Under the pieces are notes generated by a model, which was not told where the DNA came from, ran no database searches, and saw nothing but the letters and a program-made list of their open reading frames with translations. Below are positions 15,458-23,419 of a DNA stretch of 39,482 nt, piece by piece. Each line of letters starts with the position of its first letter. Position 1 is the first letter of the stretch. The position numbers were made by a program, and so were the translations under genes. Location: NCBI GenBank assembly GCA_024228115.1, contig JAAETT010000153.1, positions 1 through 39,482 on the forward strand, written 5' to 3'. The DNA comes from a bacterium (lineage in GTDB: Bacteria > Myxococcota_A > UBA9160 > UBA6930).

Positions 15458-16320
15458 TGCATTTGCTCCGGTTTCGTCTCGGCGCCAGCCCGCTGGCGCA
15501 CCTCCTGGCGCGGCGCTTCCGGGATGACCCGGGAGTTCGGCGGCACGGATTCAGTCACGTAGGCGTTGCCGTTCACGACACTACCGCTCCCGATCACGGT
15601 CTCGCCGCCCAGGATGGTTGCACCGGGATAGATCGTCACGTTGTCGCCGATCGTCGGATGGCGCTTCGTCCCCCGGAGCGTCTGACCGCGGCGCGGAGAA
15701 AATGCGCCTAACGTAACTCCGTGATAGAGCCGCACATCATCACCGATCTGACTGCTCTCACCGATCACCACGCCCGTTCCATGATCGATGAACAGGCGCC
15801 GCCCGATCGTCGCGCCCGGGTGGATATCGATGCCCGTGCGCGCGTGGGCGTGTTCGGACATGATTCGCGGGAGTTGGGGCACCCCCAACCCGACGAGGAC
15901 ATGAGCCAGCCGGTAGATCGTGATCGCATGAATCGACGGATAGGAAACGATGATCTCGCCGAAGCTGCGTGCGGCCGGATCGCCCTCGAACGCCGCCTCG
16001 ATATCCTCGGCCAGCTGGGCGCGCACCTGGGGAAGACGGGAGATGAATCCGGAAACCGCCGCACCCGGATCGAAGCCCTCTTCACGACGCACGTCGGCGA
16101 GGAGCGCCGCGAGTCCACTCGCCAGGTCCGGAATCTCGCTGGATAGAGCGTATTCGTTCCGCTCGTGGAGGATCACGTTCTTCAAACGCTCTACCCACGC
16201 GACGGACCGGGTCCAGTCCGGATACCCTTCTTCGTCGGCCTTCGCGAGCGCGTCGCCGCGCGGAGTCGATAGGCTTGCAGCCGTGGCTGCGCACACCTCT
16301 TGGAGCGACTTCGAACTCAT
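15445..16320 (-). CDS. cysE: Serine O-acetyltransferase, EpsC/SrpH type
   Basis: 291 residues: a helical N-terminal half and a left-handed beta-helix of hexapeptide repeats (from about 165). Catalytic region HARTGIDIHPGATIG with FIDHGTGVVIGE fits serine acetyltransferases, which make O-acetylserine for cysteine synthesis; the long N-terminal half is typical of the EpsC/SrpH subgroup. ATG 16320 has an AGGGG stretch upstream; the open frame to 16746 overlaps the divergent Nudix gene and is read-through. No cysteine synthase gene is adjacent. Confidence 0.9.
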   Translation of the reverse strand: MSSKSLQEVCAATAASLSTPRGDALAKADEEGYPDWTRSVAWVERLKNVILHERNEYALSSEIPDLASGLAALLADVRREEGFDPGAAVSGFISRLPQVRAQLAEDIEAAFEGDPAARSFGEIIVSYPSIHAITIYRLAHVLVGLGVPQLPRIMSEHAHARTGIDIHPGATIGRRLFIDHGTGVVIGESSQIGDDVRLYHGVTLGAFSPRRGQTLRGTKRHPTIGDNVTIYPGATILGGETVIGSGSVVNGNAYVTESVPPNSRVIPEAPRQEVRQRAGAETKPEQMHWDI

Positions 16321-16389
16321 GAATCCCCTGCGGAAGGACGCCAACCCGGAGCCCCGAAAAGGGATTCTAGCGCGTGGGCGGAGGCCCGC

Positions 16390-16854
16390 GTGAGTGGATC
16401 GCAGGCCGAGGCGGAACTCTCTGCCGGAGGCGTCGTGACCCGCCCGACTGGCTCGGAGACCGAGATCTTGATCGCCGACCAGGTGGATTGGAATACCGGC
16501 CGGCGCAATGTGCGTTTGCCAAAGGGCCATCTGGAGGCCGGCGAGAGCCTGGAAGAGGCCGCTGTCCGGGAGGTCGCCGAGGAAGTCGGGGTGAAGGCGC
16601 GGATCCTCCTGCCGCTCGAGCCCGTCCACTACGCCTTCTGGCACGAAGCCCGCGGCTGCTTCATACCGAAAGTCGTGCACTACTTCTTGATGGAGTTCGT
16701 TTCCGGCGAGTGCCAGGCCCTCGACGGCGAAATGGAACAGGTTCATTGGTGCAGCCTCGACACCGCGCAGGAACGGCTCACGTTTGAAGGCGAGCGAGCC
16801 GTGGTGGGTGAGGCCCAGCGGCTGCTAGGCTCGCATGACCCCTCGGGCACCTGA
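16390..16854 (+). CDS. Nudix hydrolase
   Basis: 154 residues with a complete Nudix box at 46-68, including GHLEAGE, REVAEEVG and the final Val. These enzymes hydrolyse nucleoside diphosphates linked to another group, such as diadenosine polyphosphates or oxidised nucleotides; the substrate is not evident. Start GTG 16390 has GGAGG five bases upstream. The ATG at 16300 would overlap the divergent acetyltransferase start. It stands 69 bases from that divergent gene. Confidence 0.93.
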   Translation: MSGSQAEAELSAGGVVTRPTGSETEILIADQVDWNTGRRNVRLPKGHLEAGESLEEAAVREVAEEVGVKARILLPLEPVHYAFWHEARGCFIPKVVHYFLMEFVSGECQALDGEMEQVHWCSLDTAQERLTFEGERAVVGEAQRLLGSHDPSGT

Positions 16855-16905
16855 TCGCCCAACCCAGAGCCTCGGCCCTCCACCGGCGTAGAAGAGCGAA
16901 ATCGG

Positions 16906-17742
16906 GTGCAAAAGACCTTCAGTCCGTCCAGCCTGAACTGTTTCGAGAACTGTCCGCGGCAGTACTACTACCGGTACGTCGAAAAGCTTCCCGTCGAGTC
17001 CGAAGGCATCGAGGCGTTCGTGGGAAAGCGCGTCCACGAGGTCCTCGAGCGCCTCTACACCTTCGTCGACCGAGGCATGGTTCCCTCCCTCGAGCAGGTG
17101 ATCTATCGCTACCACGTGCTCTTCGCCGAGCACTACGACGCGGATCGCATCCGGATCGTTCGCAAGGAGATGGATGCGGAGGCCTACCGGAAGAACGGAA
17201 CCCGCTGCATCGAGAACTACTACCGGAAGCACTACCCCTTCGATGCGGACGAGACCCTCGGGCTCGAGACGAAGATCCAATTTCGGATCGACGCGGCGGG
17301 CCGCTATCCGATCCGGGGCATCATCGACCGCCTGGTGCGCGCTCAGGATGGCGTACTCGAGATCCACGATTTCAAGACCGGGCGGCGCGTTCCCAGGCAG
17401 GAAGAGCTGGACAAGGATCGCCAGCTCGGCCTCTACGAACTCGGCATCCGCGATCAAATGGGCGAGGAAGGTGAGATTCGCCTGGTCTGGCATTTCGTCA
17501 TGAACAACCAGACCCGGGTTTCGTGTCGCTCGGATGCCCAACGCGACCGGTTGAAGCGTAAGACGGGCCTGGCCATCGACGCGATCCGAACGGAAGAAAC
17601 GTGGGAGCCCAAGGAATCCGGGCTCTGCGGCTGGTGCGAGTTCCGCGGCGCGTGCCCGGCCTTTGCCCATGAACGCGATGACGAGCCTCCCCAGCAGCCC
17701 GATCAGCCCGACCTGTTTGCCGGAGCCAGCGGCGGCAAGTGA
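16906..17742 (+). CDS. RecB-like PD-(D/E)XK nuclease with Fe-S cysteines
   Basis: 278 residues. The nuclease core has GIIDRL (Asp141) and EIHDFKTG (Asp155, Lys157), the D...DxK signature of Cas4/AddB/RecB-type exonucleases. One N-terminal cysteine in NCPRQYYYRY (Cys16) and three near the C-terminus (Cys241, Cys244, Cys250, GLCGWCEFRGACP) match the [4Fe-4S] arrangement of that family. It is a stand-alone domain with no helicase, no CRISPR array and no cas1/cas2 nearby, so a general DNA-repair or exonuclease role is likelier than Cas4. Start GTG 16906. It overlaps the thioesterase gene by four bases (GTGA). Confidence 0.9.
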   Translation: MQKTFSPSSLNCFENCPRQYYYRYVEKLPVESEGIEAFVGKRVHEVLERLYTFVDRGMVPSLEQVIYRYHVLFAEHYDADRIRIVRKEMDAEAYRKNGTRCIENYYRKHYPFDADETLGLETKIQFRIDAAGRYPIRGIIDRLVRAQDGVLEIHDFKTGRRVPRQEELDKDRQLGLYELGIRDQMGEEGEIRLVWHFVMNNQTRVSCRSDAQRDRLKRKTGLAIDAIRTEETWEPKESGLCGWCEFRGACPAFAHERDDEPPQQPDQPDLFAGASGGK

Positions 17743-18167
17743 TCGAAGCGCCCCCCTCTTCTGCCGCCGTCAGCACCGTCCTGCACCGCGTGCCTTTCTA
17801 CGAGACCGATGCGATGGGCGTCGTCCACCACTCCAACTACGTGCGCTACCTGGAGCTCGCCCGCATCCGGTGGATGGATGAGCACCACCGCCCCTACCGG
17901 GAGTACGTGGCCGAGGATCGACACTTCGCCACCACCCGGGTCGAAGTCGACTACAAGCGCGTCACACGTTTCGATGAGGAAGTCGGCATCGCGTGTTGGC
18001 TCGAGTGGATCCGCGGCGCCTCTTTGCGCATGGCCTACCGATTGGAAGGCCCCGACGGCCTGCTCGCCGTCGGCGCCACGGAGCACGCCCTCGTCGATAC
18101 CGAGGGCCGCGTGCGCCGCATTCCCGCCACCGACCGCGAACAGATGCGCACCCTCCTGGCCAAATAA
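17739..18167 (+). CDS. Acyl-CoA thioesterase, YbgC/4HBT hotdog family
   Basis: 142 residues with the YbgC signature YETDAMGVVHHSNYVRYLE, where Asp24 is the catalytic residue. Hotdog enzymes of this type cleave acyl-CoA or acyl-ACP thioesters and are often linked to Tol-Pal or phospholipid metabolism. No tol genes are present. GTG 17739 overlaps the stop of the nuclease gene. The stop is one base from that of the convergent DUF1232 gene. Confidence 0.93.
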   Translation: MIEAPPSSAAVSTVLHRVPFYETDAMGVVHHSNYVRYLELARIRWMDEHHRPYREYVAEDRHFATTRVEVDYKRVTRFDEEVGIACWLEWIRGASLRMAYRLEGPDGLLAVGATEHALVDTEGRVRRIPATDREQMRTLLAK

Positions 18168-18168
18168 G

Positions 18169-18642
18169 TCAACCAGCGGGGACGACCTTTCCCAGACGGC
18201 CGGTGAACTGGTCTTCAGCCCAGCCAGTGAGGCGTTGGATCGCATCGAGAGCGTCTCCCTGGCCGGCCCAGTGGGAGCGGACGATGTCCGGGTGAACGTG
18301 GTTGACCAGCCGGGAGAGTGTCGCGGAAATCACGAGCACATCGTCGATGAGGCCAAACGGGCCGAACAGGAACTCTGGGATCAGGTCGACGGGTGACAGC
18401 ACGTAGCCGATCCCGAGCAGGGCGATGGCCTTGTCTCCGACCGCCACCCGCTCGTCGCGCAACAAGCGGAACATCAGCACGGTGAGATCCGGAAGCAGGA
18501 GCAGGATGTCCTTCAGCCCGGTCGACGCACCATGGACCGGTGCCTGCAGTTGTCCGCGAATGCGATCGTAGAAGCGTTGCTCCCGGCTCCCGAGTTCGAT
18601 CTCGACGGAGGGCGTGCGACCGTCGCCTTGACTAGCGCTCAT
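18169..18642 (-). CDS. DUF1232 (YkvA-type) membrane protein
   Basis: 157 residues. The central segment, about 70-105, carries the YkvA signature YVLSPVDLIPEF then GLIDDVLV, flanked by membrane-associated helices. The family's function is unknown. It is the last gene of a four-gene minus-strand operon and overlaps the stop of the preceding lipoprotein gene by eleven bases. Confidence 0.9.
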   Translation of the reverse strand: MSASQGDGRTPSVEIELGSREQRFYDRIRGQLQAPVHGASTGLKDILLLLPDLTVLMFRLLRDERVAVGDKAIALLGIGYVLSPVDLIPEFLFGPFGLIDDVLVISATLSRLVNHVHPDIVRSHWAGQGDALDAIQRLTGWAEDQFTGRLGKVVPAG

Positions 18643-20029
18643 CGGCGGCCTCCTCTTCGGGCGGCGCGGCCGCCACAGAGCCTGGGACCCGAAGCAAGCC
18701 GATCAAACCACGGCCTTCGGCATCCGGCAGGTCCGTCTCGAGCAGGTGCGCGAGAGTCGGCGCGACATCCAGCTGATGCAGGCTCGGTGCAACGATGCCA
18801 CCGCGAACGCCGCGCCCCCAGGCAACGAAGGCGGGCGAGTTCGTCGCCGGCGCGAAATAGCCGGCGGCAGCGCGTTGCGGCGAGGGAGCGACGAGGGGCC
18901 CGCGGGCGCCGTCCAGAAAGACGAAGCCAGGGCTTGCCTCGAGGCCGAACCAGGCCTCCGGGTCTGCGGCGTTCGCGATCATCTCTTCAGCCGAAACCAC
19001 CCGATAGGCCCCTGTCGCGTCGGCCTCCTCGGTGAGGACCTTCCGCGCCTGCAATGCAGACTCGGGGGTTTTCGCGTAGACGAAGGCCGACCCGCCGTTG
19101 GAACGCACCAACGCCTGCCAGGCATCCTCGCCGGAAAGGCCCGCATGGGCCAGCGCACGGTTCGGACGGACAGCCGTATGCACCGGTTGAAGGGCACGAT
19201 CGCCGACCACGATCACTGCCGATTCCGACAGCCCCGGGCCTGCGTCCAGGCAGCCGAGTAACCGGGTCAAGGCTTCGTCCACCTCGGTGAAGGCAGGATC
19301 CGCGGCATGAGGGCCCTGTTCGAGCAGCGGACGTTCGGGCCCGCGGAGCCGCACCAACAAGAGCCGAGGGCGCTCAGAGGATGCCAACGCGGTGCAGGCC
19401 GCCTCGACGAGGAAGCGATCCCGCTCCGGGCCAGCCTTGGCGACGGCTTCTGGGGCGGCTGTCGCGAGAGCCAGCAGCCAGGGCGTCGTCGAATCGGAAA
19501 TTGCAGAGAGCCAGGTCTCGTCGCGCCGGGTCGGCTGCACGTCGGGCAAGACAGCGGCCAGCGGCGCGCCCTGGGTCGAGGGCCAATCCAACGCCAGCAC
19601 CTTCCCATCGAGTGCATCCCACAACGTTCGGCTACGAGCGTGGCTGGCGTGCCAGGGCCGGCTGCGGCGCAACCCGCGCTCACCGATCAACCGGTCACCC
19701 AGAATTCCGTGGTCTCGGGGACGACGACCACTTACCCAGGTGGCATGCACCGGATAGACGCTCTCGGGCATCACGACTTCGACACGCTCGGCCGCCACGC
19801 CTGTTTCTGCCAGGGCTGCGAGCGTCGGCATCGGGCCGCCAACCCTGTGCAGTTCCGGAGTGAGGCCCGACACGCTCGCCAGCACCAACACGGAGGGGAT
19901 ACCGGCGGACGGAGCCTCCCAACCGGGCGCCGAAAAACGGGCCTGGATCTCCGGGCCCGACGTCTCCGCCATACATCCCACCCAGAACAACCCGAGGCTG
20001 AGCTGCGCCAACGGCCTCGCCCACTTCAT
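18632..20029 (-). CDS. Phosphodiesterase-fold lipoprotein lacking the active site
   Basis: 465 residues with a lipoprotein signal (LFWVGC, Cys19). The overall layout follows type I phosphodiesterases of the alkaline phosphatase superfamily: an opening VLVLASVSGL, PTLAALAETG, YPVHATWVSGRRPRDHGI, a late VIVVGDRA, then SLHQLDVAPTLAHLL. But the catalytic positions are changed: Ser for the metal Asp in the SxDGL motif, Val-Tyr in place of the nucleophile Thr, and DRA in place of DHG. I therefore expect no hydrolase activity; it may bind ligand or act structurally. ATGA overlap (4 bases) with the acyltransferase gene upstream. The end overlaps DUF1232. Confidence 0.8.
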   Translation of the reverse strand: MKWARPLAQLSLGLFWVGCMAETSGPEIQARFSAPGWEAPSAGIPSVLVLASVSGLTPELHRVGGPMPTLAALAETGVAAERVEVVMPESVYPVHATWVSGRRPRDHGILGDRLIGERGLRRSRPWHASHARSRTLWDALDGKVLALDWPSTQGAPLAAVLPDVQPTRRDETWLSAISDSTTPWLLALATAAPEAVAKAGPERDRFLVEAACTALASSERPRLLLVRLRGPERPLLEQGPHAADPAFTEVDEALTRLLGCLDAGPGLSESAVIVVGDRALQPVHTAVRPNRALAHAGLSGEDAWQALVRSNGGSAFVYAKTPESALQARKVLTEEADATGAYRVVSAEEMIANAADPEAWFGLEASPGFVFLDGARGPLVAPSPQRAAAGYFAPATNSPAFVAWGRGVRGGIVAPSLHQLDVAPTLAHLLETDLPDAEGRGLIGLLRVPGSVAAAPPEEEAADER

Positions 20030-20916
20030 CGGAACACCCCTTCTCGCTGCTCACGGCCATCCGCGAGCAGCTCGTCGATCGCGGCACGCACCCGATCCAC
20101 CTTTCGCTGGATGACCTCGTCCTCATCCGTGCTCTTGCCGTCGAAATGAAGCGGCTCCCCGAAATGGATGCGGTACTTTACGGGCAGCGGCAGCATCCCA
20201 AGGGGCCCGAGGAGTGGAAAGGTCGCCGTGATCGGAAAGGCGGGCAGGCCGAGGTACTTGCCCAGGGATTCGAGGTTCGCGAGCCCCGGGTTCTGCTCCT
20301 CCGAACCTACGATCCCGACCGGAACGATCGGCGTACCGGCCTCGAGCGCGAGGCGCAGGAAGCCCTGGCCGAAGCGCTGCAGTTGGTAGCGTCGGTCGAA
20401 GGTCTTGTTCATCCCGCGAGCACCTTCCGGGAACACCATCACGCACTCCCCCGCTTCGAGGAGCGCAGTGCAGTTCTCCGGCGTTCCGACGAGGTTGCCA
20501 CCGCGCTCGGCCGCCCAGCTCATGAAGGGCAGTTGGGGAATGAAATACTCGCCCATGCCCCGGACCAGCCGCGGAGGTTCAGCCTCGAGCAACATGGAGA
20601 TGACCAGCATCATGCCGTCGAACGGAAGCTGGCCTGCATGATTGGCGATCAGCAAGACGCCACCCGTCGGGATCTTCTCGATGCCGTACGTCTCCACGCG
20701 GAAGTAGTACTGATAGGCCAGCGCAGACGTGAGCATCTGCTTGCTGGCGGTCTCCGGGTGCAACCCGAAAGCGTCGTAGCCGAACTCGTTCAAGGTGGTG
20801 GGGATCTTCTGGATCCTGTCGGCGATCTCTGTCTGGAGATCACGCACCGCCGACGGCATCGCCGCACCGACCACATCGCCGATCGAATCGAGCCAACCGT
20901 TTCGCTCCGCCATCAC
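20026..20916 (-). CDS. Lysophospholipid acyltransferase (LPLAT/PlsC-like)
   Basis: About 296 residues. Motif I is NHAGQLPFD (His93 to Asp100, spacing H-x6-D rather than the usual H-x4-D), motif III VFPEGARG, and a later PIVPVGIVGSEEQ. These enzymes transfer acyl groups to lysophosphatidate or related acceptors at the inner membrane face. A close relative with the same spacing is at 29780-30691, and both share a TFPLxGPLGxLPLPV stretch near 240-255. GTG 20916 or ATG 20913 could start it; either overlaps the SDR stop. Position in the envelope operon suggests glycerolipid work. Confidence 0.9.
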   Translation of the reverse strand: MMAERNGWLDSIGDVVGAAMPSAVRDLQTEIADRIQKIPTTLNEFGYDAFGLHPETASKQMLTSALAYQYYFRVETYGIEKIPTGGVLLIANHAGQLPFDGMMLVISMLLEAEPPRLVRGMGEYFIPQLPFMSWAAERGGNLVGTPENCTALLEAGECVMVFPEGARGMNKTFDRRYQLQRFGQGFLRLALEAGTPIVPVGIVGSEEQNPGLANLESLGKYLGLPAFPITATFPLLGPLGMLPLPVKYRIHFGEPLHFDGKSTDEDEVIQRKVDRVRAAIDELLADGREQREGVFR

Positions 20917-21839
20917 GAACGCCCCTCTCGCAGGCTGGCGAACGTCTCGGCCAACCCGAAGAGAGGTTGGAAGCCCGTTGCCTCGGCAAACCGCTCGCCA
21001 GAAAGCGTCACCGGGAACTTCAAATAATCCAGGGCACCGGGCGGCCAGGGCACGACACCCGCGCCGAAGAGCATCCGGATCGCCGGACGGAAGAGCGGCT
21101 CCAGGATCGGGGTCGCTCGGCCCCCGGTCTCACGAATCGCCGTGTGAAGCGGCACCTGCCCCGGCCCCACGACATTGAAGACGCCCTGCAGGCCCTGCTC
21201 GAGGGCCTGGGCGATCGCTTCGGTCATGTCGGCCTCATGCATGAACTGCATCATGGGATCGAAACCGAGAACGGTCGGCACGCGCTCACGTCGCAGGAAG
21301 TTGGCGATCGTCGCGCTCACATTCGCACCGAGCACGTTGACCGGCCGCAACACCGCGGTGCGAATATGCGGGTACTTCCACAAGAAAGCGCTGGCGAGGC
21401 TATCGACCTCTACCAGGTCGCGAATTTCGGGATAGCTGCGGCTGGCGGAGAGCGGTTGCTCCTCATCCAGGTAGAAGGGATTTTCCGGAAAGGCGCCGTA
21501 GACGTAGCCGCTCGAGACGACCACGACCTTCTGAACCCCGTATTCGATGCTGTGATCGAGCAGCTGCTTCGTGCCACGGACGTTCACATCATGGCGGCGT
21601 TTCGGGTCCCCCTTGAAGTGGCGGATCATGCCCAGATGGACGATTGCATCCGGGCGCTCGGTCCGAATCACGTCCTCGAATTTGCGTTTGCGCAGATCGA
21701 GGCTGTAGACCGAGACTTCGTCAGGAGCTCCCCGCCAGGGAGCCCAATCCACGCCGCAGACCTTGAAGTTGGCCATCAAACGACTGGCCAACAGCCGTCC
21801 CTGGCCACCGGCGATGCCGGTGATGAGGACTTTTTCCAT
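20913..21839 (-). CDS. NAD-dependent epimerase/dehydratase-like SDR
   Basis: 308 residues. An extended SDR with GxxGxxG near 8-14 (GIAGGQG), VVVSSGYVYG near 113-122 and LRPVNVLG near 170. The catalytic Tyr of YxxxK is in SYPEIR, with Arg where Lys is usual, so catalysis may be changed. ATG 21839 is chosen; the longer frame to 22043 crosses the divergent promoter region. First gene of the overlapping operon 21839-18169. Substrate unknown; nucleotide-sugar or sterol-type reactions are possibilities. Confidence 0.87.
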   Translation of the reverse strand: MEKVLITGIAGGQGRLLASRLMANFKVCGVDWAPWRGAPDEVSVYSLDLRKRKFEDVIRTERPDAIVHLGMIRHFKGDPKRRHDVNVRGTKQLLDHSIEYGVQKVVVVSSGYVYGAFPENPFYLDEEQPLSASRSYPEIRDLVEVDSLASAFLWKYPHIRTAVLRPVNVLGANVSATIANFLRRERVPTVLGFDPMMQFMHEADMTEAIAQALEQGLQGVFNVVGPGQVPLHTAIRETGGRATPILEPLFRPAIRMLFGAGVVPWPPGALDYLKFPVTLSGERFAEATGFQPLFGLAETFASLREGRS

Positions 21840-22016
21840 AGGGGTCCCGAGGGGTTGCGGCCACGAGGGTATCGAGATGATGAGGGCCCCACTACCCCTG
21901 CCGCTTCGAACCGGTATCCTGCGCGGCGGCAAAACTCCGGGGCGCGGGGCCCCAGATTGCCTCCCCCGCGCAGCGCACGCCTGCAAGCAGCACCCCGGGG
22001 GACAGGAGGGCACCGA

Positions 22017-22733
22017 TTGGCCCTGGCCGAAGCGCAATATCAAGACATCGAGATTCCGCTTTCAGAACCGGTCCACGGTCTGGAATCGGTGAAGGGTGTG
22101 CTCGGCGTTCCCGAGTGGTGGCCTACGGGCTCGCGAATCAGTGTCGTCCTCGCCCAGGGCCAGGCCGGGGATGACCCGTTGATCGAGGGCCTCCAGCGCT
22201 CCCTGACCGAGCGAAAATATCTGACCCTGCGCTTCTGTTTCCCGTACCAGCAGGCCGGCAAGAAGAAGCCCGATGATCCGCGCATCCTGCAGCGCACCTT
22301 TCATTCAGCCGTGAACCTGCTCGGCCGGGATCCGACCGCGGCTCCGGCGCATGTCTTCATCGGCGGCAAGAACGTCGGCGCCATGGCCGCAGCCCACGCG
22401 GCGACCGCCCGGTTGCGAATCGAAGGCATCTTCTTCCTGGGCTTCCCCCTCCACAAGCAGGACAAACCGCAAGACCTCCAGGCCGACCGTCTATGGCGGG
22501 TGATCAACCCGATGCTCTTCCTGCAGGGCAACAAGGACCGCCACTGCGACCTTCCGTCGCTGCGAACCACACTCGGACGGGTCGGCGCGCCGGTGCAACT
22601 GCATGTGATCGACGAAGCCGACCACGCGCTCAAGGTCGCGAAGAAATCCGGCCGCACGGCGGAAGAAGTGGAGGCCGAGGTCTTCGCAACGCTGGAAGCC
22701 TGGCTCCTCAAGACGCTCGGCGACGCCGCGTAG
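22017..22733 (+). CDS. TEX30/KANL3-type alpha/beta-hydrolase-fold protein, nucleophile Ser replaced by Asn
   Basis: 238 residues. It follows the COG3571-like alpha/beta hydrolase pattern: ISVVLAQGQAGDD near 41-53, GFPLHKQDKP near 142-151, MLFLQGNKDRH (Asp174) and EADHALKV (His203). The nucleophile elbow, usually GGxSMG, reads GGKNVG with Asn119 in place of Ser. Without Ser, hydrolase activity is doubtful. TTG 22017 has AGGAGG seven bases upstream, a strong ribosome-binding site. The Rieske gene starts five bases after its stop. Divergent from the SDR operon across 177 bases. Confidence 0.85.
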   Translation: MALAEAQYQDIEIPLSEPVHGLESVKGVLGVPEWWPTGSRISVVLAQGQAGDDPLIEGLQRSLTERKYLTLRFCFPYQQAGKKKPDDPRILQRTFHSAVNLLGRDPTAAPAHVFIGGKNVGAMAAAHAATARLRIEGIFFLGFPLHKQDKPQDLQADRLWRVINPMLFLQGNKDRHCDLPSLRTTLGRVGAPVQLHVIDEADHALKVAKKSGRTAEEVEAEVFATLEAWLLKTLGDAA

Positions 22734-22738
22734 CCAAC

Positions 22739-23050
22739 GTGGGCTGGCATAGCCTCGAACCGGCGTCCAAGCTTCGAGAAGGCGAGATCAAGACCTTTCG
22801 GATGGGTGGGCGCTACCTGGCCATCGGACGCACCGCCGATGGCTACTTCGCAATGGACGATCTCTGCCCCCATGCGGGCGGCAGCCTGGGTGAAGGCATG
22901 CTCGATGACGAATGCGTGCTCTGCCCCATCCACGGTTACGCCTATCATGTGCGCACGGGCGAGGGCTTCGACGATGGCAACGAGGTCCAGGTCTATCAGG
23001 TCGAGCTCCAGGGCGAACTGCTGCGGGTGAATCTTCACGACGAGGAGTGA
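22739..23050 (+). CDS. Rieske [2Fe-2S] ferredoxin
   Basis: 103 residues, the size of stand-alone Rieske ferredoxins of aromatic oxygenase or nitrite reductase small-subunit type. Cluster ligands Cys43/His45 (LCPHAGGSL) and Cys62/His65 (LCPIHGY) are intact. No signal peptide, so cytoplasmic. Start GTG 22739. It lies five bases from the alpha/beta-hydrolase-fold gene and seven from the heme monooxygenase gene, and may pass electrons to the latter; that link is inference. Confidence 0.94.
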   Translation: MGWHSLEPASKLREGEIKTFRMGGRYLAIGRTADGYFAMDDLCPHAGGSLGEGMLDDECVLCPIHGYAYHVRTGEGFDDGNEVQVYQVELQGELLRVNLHDEE

Positions 23051-23057
23051 GAAGACA

Positions 23058-23360
23058 ATGTTCATCGCGATGAATCGGTTTCGCATCGCTCTCGGGAGCG
23101 AGGAAGTCTTCGAGGAGCTGTGGCGCAGTCGGGATTCGTACCTGGAAGAGGTGCCGGGCTTTCGCACCTTCCAGCTGCTGAAGGGGCCGGCGGACGACGA
23201 GGCCGTCCTCTACGCCTCCCACACCGTCTGGGAGAGCCAGGAGGCCTTTTCGGCCTGGACCGAATCCGAGCATTTCCGGAAGGCCCACGCCCGGGGCCGG
23301 GCGCCCCAGGGCACCTACCTCGGCCCTCCCCAGTTCGAGGGCTTCGAGGTCGTGCTCTAG
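23058..23360 (+). CDS. IsdG-family heme-degrading monooxygenase
   Basis: 100 residues with a ferredoxin-like antibiotic-biosynthesis-monooxygenase fold. The IsdG/IsdI/MhuD catalytic triad is matched: Asn6 (AMNRFRI), Trp67 (SAWTES) and His77 (FRKAHA), with the TVW and QEAF neighbours also as in staphylococcal IsdG. Such enzymes open the heme ring to release iron using an external electron donor. ATG 23058 comes seven bases after the Rieske stop, with GAG/AGAAGA upstream. No heme transporter is nearby. A general ABM-domain monooxygenase is the alternative. Confidence 0.87.
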   Translation: MFIAMNRFRIALGSEEVFEELWRSRDSYLEEVPGFRTFQLLKGPADDEAVLYASHTVWESQEAFSAWTESEHFRKAHARGRAPQGTYLGPPQFEGFEVVL

Positions 23361-23419
23361 CAGGTTGCGGAAGAACCCCTCCCGTCGCCTGCTTGGCCTT
23401 CGTGGGCGATGATCCCTGG

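Noticed and set aside
16906-17742. Cas4 of a CRISPR system
   Set aside because: Motifs fit Cas4-like nucleases, but no CRISPR array, cas1 or cas2 is in the window.
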